Positions 1 through 7,315 of a DNA stretch of 64,000 bases are shown piece by piece. A model generated the notes under the pieces. It made no database searches and was not told the origin of the DNA. It was given only the letters and a program-made list of their open reading frames with translations. This DNA is from Streptococcus ovuberis (GTDB lineage Bacteria > Bacillota > Bacilli > Lactobacillales > Streptococcaceae). The stretch is from NCBI RefSeq assembly GCF_012396585.1, contig NZ_JAAXPR010000001.1, positions 62,001 to 126,000 of the forward strand, in the 5' to 3' direction. The stretch's first letter is position 1. Each line of letters begins with the position of its first letter. A program made the translations under genes and the position numbers.

Positions 1-1147
1 TCCCGAAAAAGGTAAAGTAAAAAGGGGCTAGATAAGGTGTAGGATCCTTTTCAGTATACTTAGGCAGAGCGTACATCTCTGTGATCATCTCAAATGGTTC
101 CACTAAGGGATGGTTAACCAACTTGACTGGTACATTGTCTAAATCATCTGGTTCTATAACCGTAGTTTCGACCCAAACATTGCCTCCATATTGAGCCAAG
201 AGGTTGGATTTCAAATCAGCCACCGAGGCTTCTTCAATCCATCCCTCAATGGCAACCAAGTACTGGCTCTTGGCCAGATGCTTCTTAGCTATTTCCCTAG
301 CATGACGATTGGTTGTCGCTTCTAACTCGCTTTCTAACACCTCTAGACTAATCTTAGCCTCTTTTAGTTGCTGTTCGATAGACGATTGACGTTCTCTCGT
401 TACTGAGAGTTCCTCTTGCCAAATCTCCAAACGTTCCGCAGGCAATTCATCATAGTCATAGTCCAATGCCTTAAATCCGAACTGATCTAAATCCAAGCTC
501 TCAGCACCTGGATGACGAAAAAGAATGATGCCATATTCTGTATCTGTTCGGTAAACCTCTTGAAAATCTAGCCCTTCTTGCGCCACAAGCGATTTGAAAT
601 AAGCATTATCTGCTGTGTTTGGAATAGTACCAATAACAGCTTCAATGTGCTTGAAATTTTTTAAAGCTTTAGGTGTCGTTTCAAGCTCTTTCCATTTTAA
701 AAGCTCATCCTGCCGTTTTTCTAAATCAGCCATCCGCTCAAGGAGCTTCCCATGCTCTTTGAACAAGCCCTTGACCTGATGAAGCAAATCTTGCTCCAAG
801 CTCTCACGGTTGGCAAGTTCCACCTGTTCAAAAGTCAATTCCCGCCTTGGCTTCCGTAGTGTTTCAAAAAAGCCTTCTGGCGGCAGGAATGTCCTTAGGC
901 GATTAATGGTTCCTTCAATCGTCTGCTGCCGCTTGAGGAGGTGATTGAGGACTTCCTCGCCAGACAAAACCAACGCATCTCCTGCTTGGAGCTGTAATTC
1001 TGGTAATTGGACCGATTGGTTTAAAAACGCATCCTGCCAAGCCTGATCCTGATTTAAATCCTTTATTTCAAGGTGTCGCAAGCTCTGCAAGGAAAGCAAG
1101 AGGTCATCTATCCATTCCTTAGGAGCAATCAAAGACACCTTTTTCAT
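1..1147 (-). CDS. ntpI: V-type ATPase subunit I (a subunit), partial
   Basis: This is the N-terminal part of the membrane a/I subunit of a V-type (Na+ or H+) ATPase, whose family carries ions across the membrane against the rotor ring. The start is the ATG at 1147 (MKKVSLIAPKEW). About 382 residues are visible before the window edge and no stop is reached. The visible part is the soluble cytoplasmic arm: long charged helical segments (roughly residues 90-150 and 245-300), then the family-typical stretch ending YTEKDPTPYLAPFYF just before the membrane half would begin. It lies 4 bases after the stop of the upstream ntpF-like gene, which indicates one operon. The identification is firm; whether it pumps sodium or protons cannot be judged here. 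Confidence 0.93.
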   Translation of the reverse strand, partial: MKKVSLIAPKEWIDDLLLSLQSLRHLEIKDLNQDQAWQDAFLNQSVQLPELQLQAGDALVLSGEEVLNHLLKRQQTIEGTINRLRTFLPPEGFFETLRKPRRELTFEQVELANRESLEQDLLHQVKGLFKEHGKLLERMADLEKRQDELLKWKELETTPKALKNFKHIEAVIGTIPNTADNAYFKSLVAQEGLDFQEVYRTDTEYGIILFRHPGAESLDLDQFGFKALDYDYDELPAERLEIWQEELSVTRERQSSIEQQLKEAKISLEVLESELEATTNRHAREIAKKHLAKSQYLVAIEGWIEEASVADLKSNLLAQYGGNVWVETTVIEPDDLDNVPVKLVNHPLVEPFEMITEMYALPKYTEKDPTPYLAPFYFTFFG

Positions 1148-1151
1148 TGGA

Positions 1152-1475
1152 CTAATGGCCATAGCGCGCTACCACCTTTTCTACAATTGCCTGAACCAAG
1201 TCATCTTTTCGATCTGTTAAAGCTTCACGCACGGCAGCTTCGTTTGCTGAAATAGTTGCCTGAATTTCTTGACGCAGACGCTCTAATTCAACCTGAGCAA
1301 TTTCTTCTTGCCGAGCAACTTCTTCTGTTGTCTCTTGGTCATAAGCTTGAGCAAGAGCTGATAAGTCTTGTTCAGCTTGTTTTTTTAAAGTGTCAATTTC
1401 CAACTCATAGCCAGCCAATACAGCTTGCGCTTCCGCTTCAATGGCCTGCATCATGGCCAAGGTTGTATTTGCCAT
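1152..1475 (-). CDS. ntpF: V-type ATPase peripheral-stalk subunit (G/H type)
   Basis: This is a 107-residue, almost wholly helical, charged coiled-coil protein (MANTTLAMMQAIEAEAQA...). Size and composition match the G-like peripheral-stalk subunit, which in Enterococcus hirae is the first gene of the ntp operon (ntpF-ntpI-...). The stalk holds the catalytic head still relative to subunit I. A strong ribosome binding site (AAAAGGAGG) precedes the ATG, and the gene is followed directly by ntpI, as in the enterococcal order. It is the first gene of the operon, so its promoter should lie in 1476-1900. Naming of this subunit varies (F, G or H) between annotations. Confidence 0.82.
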   Translation of the reverse strand: MANTTLAMMQAIEAEAQAVLAGYELEIDTLKKQAEQDLSALAQAYDQETTEEVARQEEIAQVELERLRQEIQATISANEAAVREALTDRKDDLVQAIVEKVVARYGH

Positions 1476-1900
1476 ATCCTTCCTCCTTTTCCACTTGATT
1501 CAATGGGTATCCATCAAAAAACTACCTGTCATCTATTCTACCATATTTTTTCCACTTTGTGAGCTTATAAAAATATGCATTTCCTGTTTGCCTGCTTTTT
1601 TGAGTCATTTTGATGATTTAGACATAGATTATTAAATATGAAGAAAAGAGACCGATTTTTTGAAAAAAATTTTTTTAACAATTTCTAACAACATCCGTCA
1701 AATCTTTCCTCTAAGTAAAACTAACCGTAAACGATCTAAAATCAGGGATTTTAACCTGGCTTCCCTAAGCAATCCTTTCTTTCATAGGTGTCACCATCAA
1801 GAACACTTCCTTAAACCCCAGAAAATACCTTAGATTTCAAGGAAGCCTGATAAAAAGCCAGAATAAACAGACTGATTGCTAACATTTATATGTTTTTTAG
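1476..1900. other. intergenic, V-ATPase operon leader region
   Basis: There is no convincing gene in these 425 bases. It separates the end of ysxC from the start of the ntp operon, both leftward, so it should hold the ysxC transcript end and the ntp promoter. I could not identify a good -35/-10 pair. Two overlapping inverted repeats lie near 1739-1768: AAAATC-agg-GATTTT, and AGGGA paired with TCCCT. They cannot form together, but neither has a T-tract that would make it a clear terminator. Confidence 0.5.
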
Positions 1901-2500
1901 CTAATCTTCTAACCCTGTGACTTGTAAAATTTTATCCCAGGCTTCTTGTAAACCAGCCTTAGAAATAGATGAGAACACGATGAAATGGTCCTCAGCTTCA
2001 AATCCTAGCTTCTTTTTGATGATGGATTCTTGTTTGTTCCATTTGCCACGAGGAACCTTGTCAGCCTTGGTCGCCACGATAATAACAGGGATTTCATAGT
2101 ACTTCAAGAATGCATACATCTGAATATCATCTGCTGTCGGCTCATGACGCATGTCAACCAGACTGACTACCGCACGTAGGTTTTCCCGATTGGTTAAATA
2201 CTCCTCAATCATCTTGCCCCACTTGGCACGCTCAGCTTTAGAAACCTTCGCATAGCCATAACCAGGCACATCAACAAATCGTAATTGATTATCAATATTA
2301 TAAAAATTCAGTTGCTGGGTCTTTCCAGGCTTACTGGAGGTCCGGGCTAGATTCTTTCGATTTAGCAGAGTGTTGATAAAACTTGATTTTCCAACATTTG
2401 AACGACCGGCCAAAGCAATCTCTGGCAAATCATCTTGAGGATATTGAGTTTTTGAAACTGCAGAGAGCATGATTTCTGCATGATGAAGATTTATCGGCAT
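1901..2500 (-). CDS. ysxC: ribosome biogenesis GTPase YsxC/EngB
   Basis: This is a 199-residue TRAFAC-class GTPase of the YihA/YsxC/EngB family, needed for late assembly of the 50S subunit. The G motifs are clear: G1 [10 protein letters not shown] near residue 32, G3 DVPGYGYAK near residue 77, and G4 TKADK near residue 144. Length is normal for the family. It follows clpX in the same direction 107 bases downstream, the common streptococcal order. A strong SD (GAGAAAGGAAATGTT region) precedes the ATG. Nothing is odd about the gene. Confidence 0.97.
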   Translation of the reverse strand: MPINLHHAEIMLSAVSKTQYPQDDLPEIALAGRSNVGKSSFINTLLNRKNLARTSSKPGKTQQLNFYNIDNQLRFVDVPGYGYAKVSKAERAKWGKMIEEYLTNRENLRAVVSLVDMRHEPTADDIQMYAFLKYYEIPVIIVATKADKVPRGKWNKQESIIKKKLGFEAEDHFIVFSSISKAGLQEAWDKILQVTGLED

Positions 2501-2574
2501 AACATTTCCTTTCTCTAACGTTTCTCGGTGCTCTACAAACCGAGAGTTTTTTTACTAGCATCAGCGTAAACATA

Positions 2575-2602
2575 AGAGGCCAGGATCCAAATCCCAACCT
2601 CT
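2575..2602 (-). terminator. hairpin after clpX, possible attenuator
   Basis: A 12-bp stem with a 4-base loop lies 5 bases after the clpX stop. Three pairs are G-U when read on the minus strand. It is followed by a poor T-tract (TTATGTTTACG), so it may be a leaky terminator or RNA 3' stabiliser between clpX and ysxC. Confidence 0.35.
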
Positions 2603-2607
2603 AGGCC

Positions 2608-3837
2608 TTAGGCTGTTTCTAAAATCGGTTTTTCTAGTCCTTCTACCGCCGCTTTAGTGATCCTTACGACCTTGACGTTTTCTTGACTAGGTACCTCAAA
2701 CATGACGTCTAGCATGGTCTCTTCAATGATTGAACGTAGCCCACGGGCACCCGTTTTCCTCGACAAAGCCTTCTCAGCGATAGCTTGAAGTGCCTCATCT
2801 TCGAAAACCAATTCCACATCGTCATAAGACAATAACATCTGGTACTGCTTGACCAGAGCATTCTTAGGCTCTTTAAGGATATGAACCAAATCATCGACTG
2901 TCAGCTGCTCAAGAGCCGCAAAGACAGGCAAACGACCGATTAACTCCGGAATGATCCCAAATTTCTGAATATCATCTGCTTCAATAGCCTGCATATACGA
3001 GGCACCGTCTTCGATGGCCTTGTTATTGTGACCAAACCCGATAATCTTTTCGCCTAAACGCTGTTTGACAATGTCTTCAATCCCGTCAAAGGCACCACCA
3101 ACGATAAATAAAATATTTTGCGTATTGACATGAATCATCTCTTGGTTGGGGTGCTTACGACCACCCTGTGGGGGAACACTAGCAACAGTCCCCTCAATAA
3201 TTTTGAGCAAGGCTTGTTGGACGCCTTCCCCTGAGACATCCCGTGTAATGGAGACATTTTCACCTTTTTTTGCAATCTTGTCAATTTCATCGACATAGAT
3301 AATCCCTCGCTCGGCGCGCTCAATATTAAAGTCGGCAGCCTGCAAAAGTTTGAGAAGGATATTTTCCACATCTTCACCGACATAACCAGCTTCTGTTAAA
3401 GCAGTTGCATCGGCAATCGCAAAAGGAACATTTAAGCTCCGTGCTAAGGTCTGAGCGAGATAAGTTTTCCCAGATCCCGTCGGCCCAATCATAAGAATAT
3501 TAGATTTTTGCAGGTCTACTTCCTGACTTTCATCCTTGCTATGCTGAAAATTAATGCGCTTATAATGGTTATAAACCGCAACAGCTAAGGTACGTTTGGC
3601 TCTTTCTTGACCAATGATATAGTGGTTTAGAATATTGAGCAATTCCTGCGGTTTTGGCACGTCTGACAATTCTGTCAGAACTTCTTCTGCCATCTCCTCT
3701 CGGATAATTTCTTGAGCCAATTCGACACATTCATTGCAGATAAACACATTATTTCCTGCAATGATTTTTTGAACTTCCTCTTGGTTCTTGCCACAAAATG
3801 AGCAGTAAACCATTATTTCATTTTTCTTAGTTGGCAT
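2608..3837 (-). CDS. clpX: ATP-dependent Clp protease ATP-binding subunit ClpX
   Basis: ClpX is the AAA+ unfoldase that feeds tagged substrates to ClpP. The chosen start is the ATG at 3837 ([19 protein letters not shown]), giving 409 residues. A longer reading from 3927 adds 30 residues with no family similarity ahead of the zinc-binding domain. Visible domains are the N-terminal four-Cys zinc finger (CSFC...CNEC, residues 12-40), Walker [13 protein letters not shown] (near 118), Walker [11 protein letters not shown] (near 183), the sensor-2 region GARGL and the C-terminal small domain. The SD before 3837 is modest (TATAGGGAAT). It sits in the folA-small ORF-clpX-ysxC string. Confidence 0.96.
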   Translation of the reverse strand: MPTKKNEIMVYCSFCGKNQEEVQKIIAGNNVFICNECVELAQEIIREEMAEEVLTELSDVPKPQELLNILNHYIIGQERAKRTLAVAVYNHYKRINFQHSKDESQEVDLQKSNILMIGPTGSGKTYLAQTLARSLNVPFAIADATALTEAGYVGEDVENILLKLLQAADFNIERAERGIIYVDEIDKIAKKGENVSITRDVSGEGVQQALLKIIEGTVASVPPQGGRKHPNQEMIHVNTQNILFIVGGAFDGIEDIVKQRLGEKIIGFGHNNKAIEDGASYMQAIEADDIQKFGIIPELIGRLPVFAALEQLTVDDLVHILKEPKNALVKQYQMLLSYDDVELVFEDEALQAIAEKALSRKTGARGLRSIIEETMLDVMFEVPSQENVKVVRITKAAVEGLEKPILETA

Positions 3838-4004
3838 ATTCCCTATAACTTTCTTTTTCAAAATAACTGAAGAACATGTACTCACTAGCAAAGCAAGTGA
3901 AACAAGTCCTTTCCCGTATTCGCTCAATTATGAGCAAGATTACTGGCCCTAGCAGCCCTGAGCGAAGAATAGAATCCATTAGACAAGCCCTGCTGAGACA
4001 AGGG

Positions 4005-4175
4005 CTAAAATAACGTATGATAAAACGCATGAATGCTATTGACCAAATTGGTAAAGGCATTCAGTAGAAATAGAATCCCTAGACCTGTCTTTTTCTTGCG
4101 AAAGGCCTGCATAGCACACAGGACACAAATACCACACAAAAAAGCAGTAAATATCCCAAAAATACTCCGTTGCAT
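4005..4175 (-). CDS. small membrane protein between folA and clpX
   Basis: This 56-residue ORF starts MQRSIFGIFTAFLCGICVL and ends AFYHTLF. It begins 2 bases after the folA stop, and the SD (GAGAAAAGGA) lies inside the end of folA. It has two hydrophobic segments (residues about 4-22 and 31-47) joined by a basic loop FRKKKTG, so a two-pass membrane hairpin is likely. Streptococci often carry a small hypothetical gene of this size at this place, which supports it as real. I do not recognise a function. Cotranscription with folA and clpX is inferred from spacing. Confidence 0.72.
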   Translation of the reverse strand: MQRSIFGIFTAFLCGICVLCAMQAFRKKKTGLGILFLLNAFTNLVNSIHAFYHTLF

Positions 4176-4177
4176 GT

Positions 4178-4681
4178 TTATCCTTTTCTCGTCATAACCC
4201 TAATCCAAAAATCATAAGCATTTTGCTCATCTTTTGGAAAAAAGGTAACACATTTTTCTTCAAAATCGGTCCACTCAAGACTCGGAAAATAAGTATCTCC
4301 TGAAAATTCTCCCTGAATCTCTGTTGTGATGATGCGGTCCAAATAGGGTGCAAAAAGGGCATAAATTTCTGCACCACCAGTGATATAGAGCGACTTATCC
4401 TGATTCTGAAACCACTCCAAAACATCTTCCAAGCTGTGAAAAACCTGGACATCTGGATGCTCCACCTTGTAGGAATGGTCTCTGGTCAAGATGAAAGTAG
4501 TCCGGCCAGGCAGAACGCGACGATTCATGCCATCGAAAGTCTTACGTCCCATGAGAATAACCTGCCCCATGGTGGTTTCCTTAAAATGCTTCAAATCTTT
4601 GGGTAATCGCCAAGGCAAGCTGTTACCTTTCCCGATTAGACCATGCTGATCCTGAGCCCAGATAGCCACAATTTCTTTCAT
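4178..4681 (-). CDS. folA: dihydrofolate reductase
   Basis: This 167-residue enzyme reduces dihydrofolate to tetrahydrofolate with NADPH and is the trimethoprim target. The N-terminal AIWAQDQHGLIG, LPWRLPKDL with the acidic catalytic residue Asp29, FKETTMG, and the cofactor-binding ILMGRKTFDGM and YITGGAEIY segments are all visible. Asp replaces the Glu found at this place in S. pneumoniae, and both are normal in the family. The residue just before the GG of ITGG is Thr101, which lines up with Ile100 of pneumococcal DHFR, the site of the I100L resistance change. The gene lies downstream of thyA and a YdeI-like gene, fitting the shared folate cycle. Confidence 0.96.
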   Translation of the reverse strand: MKEIVAIWAQDQHGLIGKGNSLPWRLPKDLKHFKETTMGQVILMGRKTFDGMNRRVLPGRTTFILTRDHSYKVEHPDVQVFHSLEDVLEWFQNQDKSLYITGGAEIYALFAPYLDRIITTEIQGEFSGDTYFPSLEWTDFEEKCVTFFPKDEQNAYDFWIRVMTRKG

Positions 4682-4714
4682 TCCAACTCCCAGTAAAACA
4701 CTCTTAGTCCTACT

Positions 4715-4723
4715 ATTCTACCA
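4715..4723 (-). promoter_or_regulatory. extended -10 promoter of folA
   Basis: On the minus strand this reads TGG-TAGAAT, an extended -10 element 34 bases before the folA ATG. No good -35 is visible. It may give folA-clpX-ysxC a promoter of its own inside the thyA operon. Confidence 0.45.
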
Positions 4724-4768
4724 GATTTTAGCAAAATGTGCTGGAAAAAAACTTTTCGAGCATTGTTC

Positions 4769-5320
4769 TTAAGACAGGCGGCCATAATCATCCCATTCCC
4801 CATACAAGTTTCCTTGGCGGGTTTGGGTCAATAGCCGAGCTAAGCTCTTGTCGTAGTTTTGGGCTTGGTTTTTCCGTTGGAAGACCAGATTACTAAGTCT
4901 AACCTCCTGATAGAGCCGAGGAAAGCTGGAAAAGGTCTCCCAGACCCCTTCTGCTTTCAGGATGGCCACCAAGTCCTGGTCCAAGTCAACGGTCAAATCA
5001 GGCAGGACGGCCCGACCCTGGTCGGTCATGAGGCCCAGTTTTTCCAGCCGCTTGACCCTGGCCTTGTTGAGGGCTGTCCAGTTAGACTTGGGCCGCCTGG
5101 GTGAAAAACGTTGCCAGGTCTGGCCATCCACTTTTTTCTGGGTGCTGTCAATCCAGCCAAAGCACAGGGCTTCTTCAACAGCATCCAGATAGTAAAAGAC
5201 ATCCTCCGCCGTCGGCCGTCCCCGTTTGAGCTGGAGCCAACACTCGGTCTCAGCTCTGCCATGTTCCGACAGCCAAGCCCTAAAGGCCTGACGGTTCCTT
5301 AGGTTCAGTTGGTTCTTCAT
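4769..5320 (-). CDS. YdeI/OmpD-associated family protein
   Basis: This is a 183-residue protein with the YdeI-like signature: CWLQLKRGRP near residue 27, the EALCFGWIDS core near 50-59, and QRFSPRRPKSNWTALNKARVKRL near 70-92, here carrying the family's characteristic FxPRRPKSxW block. Members are small cytoplasmic proteins of poorly known function, and some have been linked to bacteriocin or cationic peptide tolerance. It begins 9 bases after the thyA stop and is probably translated from the weak GGGGG-type SD between them. Its base composition is noticeably more GC-rich than its neighbours (many GGCC blocks), which hints at later acquisition. Family call is firm and the role is not. Confidence 0.88.
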   Translation of the reverse strand: MKNQLNLRNRQAFRAWLSEHGRAETECWLQLKRGRPTAEDVFYYLDAVEEALCFGWIDSTQKKVDGQTWQRFSPRRPKSNWTALNKARVKRLEKLGLMTDQGRAVLPDLTVDLDQDLVAILKAEGVWETFSSFPRLYQEVRLSNLVFQRKNQAQNYDKSLARLLTQTRQGNLYGEWDDYGRLS

Positions 5321-5329
5321 GGGCGCCCC

Positions 5330-6169
5330 CTAAATGGCCAAATCAAACTTGAGCTGGGGCTTGACTGGATCATAGTCTACCAATTCAAAATCTTCTGGCT
5401 TGATAGCAAAAAAATCGGTACCGTCTGGCACATTGAGCATCAGCCGTGGTTGACAAGCTGTTGGCTCACGGCGGAGCAATTCCTCAGCCTGTTCAAACTG
5501 GTTGTCATAAATGTGGAGATTGTTGATGAAGTAAAAGAATTTCCCAACCTTCCAACCAAAGTGCTTGGCAATCATCATCTGGAGAGCTACATATTGCATC
5601 GCATTGATGTGGTGGGCCACCAGCATGTCATTAGACCGCTGGGTCAGGGTCGCATCAAGGTAAATGTCATCACCCACTTGCCGCACATCAAACATGGTCT
5701 GGAAGGCGCAGGGCAAGAGCCCCTCGCTGCGCTCGAAGGCTTCATAGTCCCAGAGAGAAATGACATTCCGACGGTTCCAAGGGTTGTCAGCTAACTGCTT
5801 GAGCAATTTTCTGATGATGTCATGTTTTTTCACGATAGCCCCATAGCGCTCGCCGATAGTGCCTGTTTCCCCAATCTCCCAGTCGTTCCAGTAATTGACC
5901 CTGTACTTGTCCCGTAGAACATCGAGGTTACTGGTCTGGTCCTGGTAAATCCAGAAAATCTCCTTAATCGCCGACTTGATGGCGATAGGGCGCAGGGTTG
6001 TGATAGGAAACTCACCCTTGCTCAAATCGTATTCAGCAAAAGAACCCGTGATGTATTTAGAATTAGCCGTTGTGCCGTCCTTGTACTTGGGTCTAGCCTG
6101 CTGGCTAAAGACCCCCTCGTTCATGATTTTTCGAATGTTGTCTTTGAAAATAATATCTGCTCTAGTCAT
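5330..6169 (-). CDS. thyA: thymidylate synthase
   Basis: This 279-residue enzyme methylates dUMP to dTMP using methylene-tetrahydrofolate and supplies dihydrofolate to the folA product. The catalytic loop reads [12 protein letters not shown] with nucleophile Cys154; the residue after Cys is Ala rather than the His of the classic PCH motif. The phosphate-binding [11 protein letters not shown] and the dUMP-binding QRSNDMLV...HHINAMQY block are intact. The ATG at 6169 is preceded by no Shine-Dalgarno sequence, and the -10 hexamer lies exactly 6 bases upstream, so the mRNA is predicted to begin at the start codon. It heads the leftward thyA-ydeI-folA cluster. Confidence 0.96.
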   Translation of the reverse strand: MTRADIIFKDNIRKIMNEGVFSQQARPKYKDGTTANSKYITGSFAEYDLSKGEFPITTLRPIAIKSAIKEIFWIYQDQTSNLDVLRDKYRVNYWNDWEIGETGTIGERYGAIVKKHDIIRKLLKQLADNPWNRRNVISLWDYEAFERSEGLLPCAFQTMFDVRQVGDDIYLDATLTQRSNDMLVAHHINAMQYVALQMMIAKHFGWKVGKFFYFINNLHIYDNQFEQAEELLRREPTACQPRLMLNVPDGTDFFAIKPEDFELVDYDPVKPQLKFDLAI

Positions 6170-6175
6170 AGTGAT

Positions 6176-6204
6176 ATTGTACCAAAAACGACCTATTTTG
6201 CTAA
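6176..6204 (-). promoter_or_regulatory. thyA promoter, predicted leaderless
   Basis: Minus strand TTAGCA, a 17-base spacer, then TACAAT preceded by TGG (extended -10). The -10 hexamer ends at 6176, so +1 at standard spacing falls on 6169, the A of the thyA ATG. Confidence 0.7.
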
Positions 6205-6228
6205 TAAAAACCTCTTAAATTTAAAATA

Positions 6229-6337
6229 ATGCTCAAAGAAAATCAAAATTAGAGAAGACAACGAGCTGCAGACAGTACTGGTGGTATGGCAAGACGAGTT
6301 AACCTAGCCTAGTCTATTCTTGATTTTCAAAGAGTGT
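6229..6337. repeat. MITE-like element with terminal inverted repeats
   Basis: About 109 bases bounded by imperfect terminal inverted repeats: left ATGCTCAAAGAAAATCAA and right TTGATTTTCAAAGAGTGT. The two pair over about 14 of 17 positions. It has no coding capacity. The ends resemble the short miniature repeats that are scattered through streptococcal genomes (ends with CTTTGATTTTC). It sits between the thyA promoter and the terminator of the envelope operon. Confidence 0.7.
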
Positions 6338-6342
6338 AAACC

Positions 6343-6364
6343 AAAAGAGGCCTTTACAGCCTCC
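6343..6364 (-). terminator. weak terminator after the carboxypeptidase gene
   Basis: GAGGC-ctttaca-GCCTC hairpin; on the minus strand it is followed by TTTTGG. It lies about 90 bases after the end of the LdcB-like gene. The stem is only 5 bp. Confidence 0.45.
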
Positions 6365-6455
6365 ATTTAGGTTCTCCATATTGTCCCATTTTGAATTTAG
6401 AACCATTACTAGAACTAAGGCAAGGGAATGGCCTATACTTTCATACTCTTCGCTC

Positions 6456-7292
6456 CTAATAATCGCCACCTGGAATACCGAAATACTCTTCTAAGGTCAA
6501 ACCAGACTGATGAATATCAGTGGCTTCTGGACCGATGTAGCGAATGTGCCAACTCTCAGCCGTATAGCCTGTAATCGCTTCTTTACCTGGCAGATAGCGA
6601 ACAATGAAGCCATACTCATGAGCATGGTCCCTAAGCCATTGACTGGCCATCGGTTCTTCTAGGAGAGCACCTGAACTATCCATAAGGTCAAAAGCCAGGC
6701 CTGTCTGGTGCTCACTATATCCTGGCCTAGCCGAATAGCGGTCCGCCGCAGCTGCTCCATCACGAGCTGCATAGGATTGGTATAGGCCTGCCTGGGTGTC
6801 ATAGCTCCGAAAGCCGCTATAACTATCTGAAACCGCAAAGCCTTGACTCTTCATTGCCGACAAAAGTTGCTGAAAGGCTGAAAAGGCTGTCGCATCCTCT
6901 CCATAACCATAACTGGGATTGAGGGGATGCTTTTTGTTGACAATCAAGACTGGACCATATTTCCCTTCAACAGTATAGTAAGAACCATTGTACTGAGCCG
7001 AAGTTGCGTGATTCTTCAGCCTCACCTCACTCGCCGCATCAGTTGAAGATTCTCTGTTGCCTGCTTCTAAATTCGCTCCTGACGAAGCGTCTCCTTTATC
7101 AGCCAGTGTCTCTTTTGGGGAGGAATCCGTATTGTTAGTCCTATTTTTTTCGTTATTCGAGCTAGACTCGCTCTTGGATAGCCGCTCAGTTGGCTGATCC
7201 TCTCGTTCCTTAGACGGACCTTTTAGTAGCCCACAACCGCTTAAGCAAACAGTCAGTAGGGTTAGGACCAGTACTCTTTTTTTAGAAGTCAT
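6456..7292 (-). CDS. LdcB/DacB-type LD/DD-carboxypeptidase lipoprotein
   Basis: This 278-residue VanY-superfamily zinc peptidase is predicted to trim peptidoglycan stem peptides outside the membrane. The ATG at 7292 was chosen because AAAGGTGAT lies 6 bases before it, while the ATG at 7313 has no SD. Residues 1-20 form a lipoprotein signal with lipobox LSGC. A Ser/Asn/Glu-rich linker follows (about 25-95), then the catalytic domain. Zinc-binding and catalytic motifs are SGFRSYDTQ, SEHQTGLAFDL and ESWHIRYIG. It is the last gene of a leftward operon with a TcaA-like protein and a multi-pass membrane protein. LD- versus DD-specificity cannot be settled from sequence alone. Confidence 0.9.
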   Translation of the reverse strand: MTSKKRVLVLTLLTVCLSGCGLLKGPSKEREDQPTERLSKSESSSNNEKNRTNNTDSSPKETLADKGDASSGANLEAGNRESSTDAASEVRLKNHATSAQYNGSYYTVEGKYGPVLIVNKKHPLNPSYGYGEDATAFSAFQQLLSAMKSQGFAVSDSYSGFRSYDTQAGLYQSYAARDGAAAADRYSARPGYSEHQTGLAFDLMDSSGALLEEPMASQWLRDHAHEYGFIVRYLPGKEAITGYTAESWHIRYIGPEATDIHQSGLTLEEYFGIPGGDY

Positions 7293-7315
7293 CACATCAC
7301 CTTTTATCCCCATAT

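Noticed and set aside
2521..2557. Terminator TCTCGGT/ACCGAGA with T7 between ysxC and clpX
   Set aside because: The T-tract is on the plus strand while both flanking genes are leftward; no rightward gene needs it, so it was not called as a gene terminator.
3838..3927. 30-residue N-terminal extension of ClpX
   Set aside because: ClpX proteins begin shortly before the zinc finger, and the extension has no similarity; the start at 3837 is preferred.
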